A stretch of DNA of 8,031 bases, taken from positions 1 through 8,031 of the forward strand of contig JAWXCF010000013.1 of assembly GCA_034440515.1 (NCBI GenBank), read 5' to 3'. Shown in pieces: positions 6,228 through 8,031 of this stretch. The notes beneath the pieces are model-generated. The model did no database searches, was not told the DNA's origin, and saw only the letters and a program-made list of their open reading frames with translations. Source of the stretch: JAWXCF01 sp034440515 (lineage in GTDB: Bacteria; Bacteroidota; Bacteroidia; CAILMK01). The translations under genes and the position numbers were made by a program. How positions within the stretch are numbered: position 1 is the stretch's first letter; each line of letters opens with the position of its first letter.

Positions 6228-7313
6228 ATGATTTTAAAAAAACTGGACATATATATAGCGAGGAAGTTTTTAGGCTCTGTCTTCTTTATGCTGACTATTA
6301 CAGCTATAGTCAGTGTGGTGTTTGACTTGTCTGAGAAACTAAATGACTTTAACTTAAGTCATCCAACCACGAAGCAAATTGTATTTGATTACTATTTGAA
6401 TTTTGTACCAACCATAATCAACTTAATTAGCTCATTAGTAATATTTATCTCTGCGCTATACTTTACGAGCCGATTGGCAAATCAAAGTGAGATTATCGCA
6501 ATACTCAGCTCTGGAATTTCCTACTATCGATTTTTAAGGCCTTATATATTGGTAGCATTACTACTAGCCTGTGTAGATATAGGATTGAAAAATTATGTAT
6601 TCCCGAAGGCATATAGCAAAGTATTGGCATTTGAGGACAGATTCATAGTTAGGGGGTATCAATACAGCTACAAAAACATACATAGAAAGCTGCCAAATAA
6701 CCAGTATTTTTACGCTAAATCAATTGATTACAGTATAAATAGGGCTTATGAATTTGCATTTGAAGAATTTGACGCAGATGGCAAATTGCTAAGTAAAACT
6801 AGAGCTGGTGAGGCATTCTATGATACAGTTAAGCACAATTGGTTGGTTGTAAATTATCTGAAACGCACCTACAATGGCGATGCAGAAAGCATAAGCAAAG
6901 GTGATAGCCTTAGGTTGAATTTAAAACTTAGCATTAAAGAATTTGGGCAAAAAATAAAAAGTGTCCCCAGTATGACTACTCCAGAACTCAATGCGCAGAT
7001 AATAGAGGAAAGTGATAAGGGCGATGACGTAATGAGTTATCTTCAGGTCGAAAAATTTAAAAGAATAGCTGCCCCATTTGACACCGTAATAATGGTGGTA
7101 ATAGCCGTAGCTCTGTCTAGTAGGAAAATAAGGGGTGGACTTGGCACTCATTTGCTAATAGGTATATTAATTGCTGTTAGCCACGAATTGTTTGGCAGAT
7201 TTAGCATCACTTTCGCTACAAATTCTAACTTTCCACCGCAATTGGCTATATTAATTCCAACTGCTGTATATGGCTTGATAGCATTAGTTTTACTTAGGGT
7301 AGCTCAGAAATAA
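6228..7313 (+). CDS. LptF/LptG family (YjgP/YjgQ) permease
   Basis: This 361-residue inner-membrane protein fits the LptF/LptG transmembrane subunits of the LptB2FG transporter, which extracts lipopolysaccharide from the inner membrane and passes it to the Lpt bridge. The expected layout is visible. Three N-terminal helices (about 14-33, 60-80 and 103-123) are followed by a large periplasmic region (about 130-275) that would hold the beta-jellyroll. Three C-terminal helices come after it (about 282-298, 305-325 and 337-357). MILKKLDIYIARKFL is the typical opening, and the loop after helix 2 reads SRLANQSEIIAILSSGIS, the family's conserved LptB-coupling region. Whether it acts as LptF or LptG cannot be settled here. 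Its ATG is 4 bp after the tgt stop, so the two are surely co-transcribed. Tgt beside such a permease is a recurring Bacteroidota arrangement. Confidence 0.92.
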   Translation: MILKKLDIYIARKFLGSVFFMLTITAIVSVVFDLSEKLNDFNLSHPTTKQIVFDYYLNFVPTIINLISSLVIFISALYFTSRLANQSEIIAILSSGISYYRFLRPYILVALLLACVDIGLKNYVFPKAYSKVLAFEDRFIVRGYQYSYKNIHRKLPNNQYFYAKSIDYSINRAYEFAFEEFDADGKLLSKTRAGEAFYDTVKHNWLVVNYLKRTYNGDAESISKGDSLRLNLKLSIKEFGQKIKSVPSMTTPELNAQIIEESDKGDDVMSYLQVEKFKRIAAPFDTVIMVVIAVALSSRKIRGGLGTHLLIGILIAVSHELFGRFSITFATNSNFPPQLAILIPTAVYGLIALVLLRVAQK

Positions 7314-7316
7314 TAC

Positions 7317-8031
7317 TTACTTTCTCCGTTTTACCACTTTTTTAGGTTTTGGTATTTGCAAGGGTTTAGAGAATTTTAAATCTAATAGTTCCCATAATTC
7401 CCTATAACCATTATCATATCCCAATGCCCAAATTCCCACTCCCATTAGATTGTTAGACTTTATCCAGTCATATTTTCTTGATAAGGTATATTTATCGTCA
7501 GCCCATACTTGCCAATTACTACTATCTTTAGAATAACTGTAATATCTACTTATGCTCCAGGGTTCCAACCTTTTTACCATTTTTAAACTATCTAGTATCA
7601 TTTGATAGTTACGATATACGTGGTGCCTTACAAATCCCTTAGATTTACTAGGTAAATCAAAACTTGACACTTCCCACTCAGCTCCATAATATGGCAAACC
7701 AATTATCAATTTTTTGAAATCTATATGTTTTTTTTTGTAGGCTTTAAGGCTATTTTCTAAGGTATATTTTGACCAGAGTTGCCCACTCCGCAATGGACTT
7801 ATGGGTCCAGCGGTTTTACTACCAGAGTAGTGATAGTCATACCCCATTAAAGTATAGAAATTGATGTAACGATTCAATTTCTTACCATCAAAAAGGTTGT
7901 TCCAATCTACTGAGTATAGACATAAACTCAGCTGCCATTTTTTGTTACTAGCTAATAGTCTTCCCTTAAAGTATTTAATAAAAGCATTAAATGCCACCCT
8001 TCTATTGGACGATACGCTTTCAAAATCTATA
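7317..8031 (-). CDS. Glycoside hydrolase family 18 protein, C-terminal part (N-terminus outside window)
   Basis: The minus-strand frame is open from the right edge to a TAA at 7317-7319, giving 237 residues. A GTG at 7995-7997 is not the real start, because coding continues upstream as IDFESVSSNRR. IDFE is the end of the GH18 catalytic DxxDxDxE motif, and its Glu (codon 8019-8021) is the presumed acid/base. Other GH18 features are LMGYDYHYSG (61-70 of the fragment), the AGPISPL loop, IIGLPYYGAEW (109-119), and MGVGIWALGYDN (196-207), which holds the conserved barrel Trp. GH18 enzymes cut beta-1,4 GlcNAc linkages in chitin or peptidoglycan, but some members are non-catalytic. The substrate is not readable. 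A short, strongly basic tail (KPKKVVKRRK) ends the protein, with no T9SS sorting domain. The stop is 3 bp from the converging permease stop. Confidence 0.9.
   Translation of the reverse strand, partial: IDFESVSSNRRVAFNAFIKYFKGRLLASNKKWQLSLCLYSVDWNNLFDGKKLNRYINFYTLMGYDYHYSGSKTAGPISPLRSGQLWSKYTLENSLKAYKKKHIDFKKLIIGLPYYGAEWEVSSFDLPSKSKGFVRHHVYRNYQMILDSLKMVKRLEPWSISRYYSYSKDSSNWQVWADDKYTLSRKYDWIKSNNLMGVGIWALGYDNGYRELWELLDLKFSKPLQIPKPKKVVKRRK

Noticed and set aside
7320..7345. T-rich stretch near the LptF/G stop as a possible terminator
   Set aside because: No stable inverted repeat precedes the T-run, and the bases encode the basic tail (Lys/Arg codons) of the GH18 protein on the other strand.
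1..8031. Search for a novel multi-gene system, mobile element, CRISPR array or defence island
   Set aside because: No transposase, integrase, toxin-antitoxin pair, nuclease or clustered repeat array is present. Every gene fits a known family and nothing in gene order suggests an undescribed system.

Overview
This is an AT-rich, gene-dense window from a member of the Bacteroidota, probably an environmental Sphingobacteriia/Chitinophagia/Saprospiria-like lineage; the exact family is inference. The lineage call rests on a secreted M43 protease with a C-terminal type IX secretion (T9SS) sorting domain, a tgt gene followed by an LptF/LptG permease, TAnnTTTG-type -7 promoter elements, and start codons with little or no Shine-Dalgarno sequence. 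Nearly every base is coding. The only gap of any size is the ~90 bp divergent promoter region at about 5004-5092.

Layout. On the + strand, positions 1-3213 hold the 3' end of deoC (deoxyribose-phosphate aldolase), a small exported SPOR-domain protein, an M20-family metal-dependent amidohydrolase, and a T9SS-exported M43 metalloprotease. All are closely spaced (7-19 bp) and could be one transcript with an internal promoter before the SPOR gene. A - strand pair, a membrane family 2 glycosyltransferase followed by rsmG, runs from about 5003 down to 3217. It converges on the protease gene with 3 bp between stop codons. A + strand pair, tgt and an LptF/LptG-family permease (5093-7313), diverges from the glycosyltransferase and then converges, again with 3 bp between stops, on a GH18-family glycosidase gene that runs off the right edge.

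Functional picture. The genes mix housekeeping RNA modification (RsmG on 16S rRNA, Tgt making queuosine in tRNA), envelope biogenesis (LptF/G permease, SPOR protein, membrane glycosyltransferase), nucleoside catabolism (DeoC), and peptide or polysaccharide breakdown (M20, M43, GH18). No mobile element, CRISPR array, tRNA, rRNA, phage gene or defence system is visible, and I do not see a novel multi-gene system.

The points most worth a second look are: the tgt/glycosyltransferase divergent region, with opposed -7 elements and a long imperfect direct repeat; the apparent near-leaderless geometry of two genes; a Tgt that lacks all the usual zinc ligands including the histidine; and strong GATC avoidance beside abundant CTAG.
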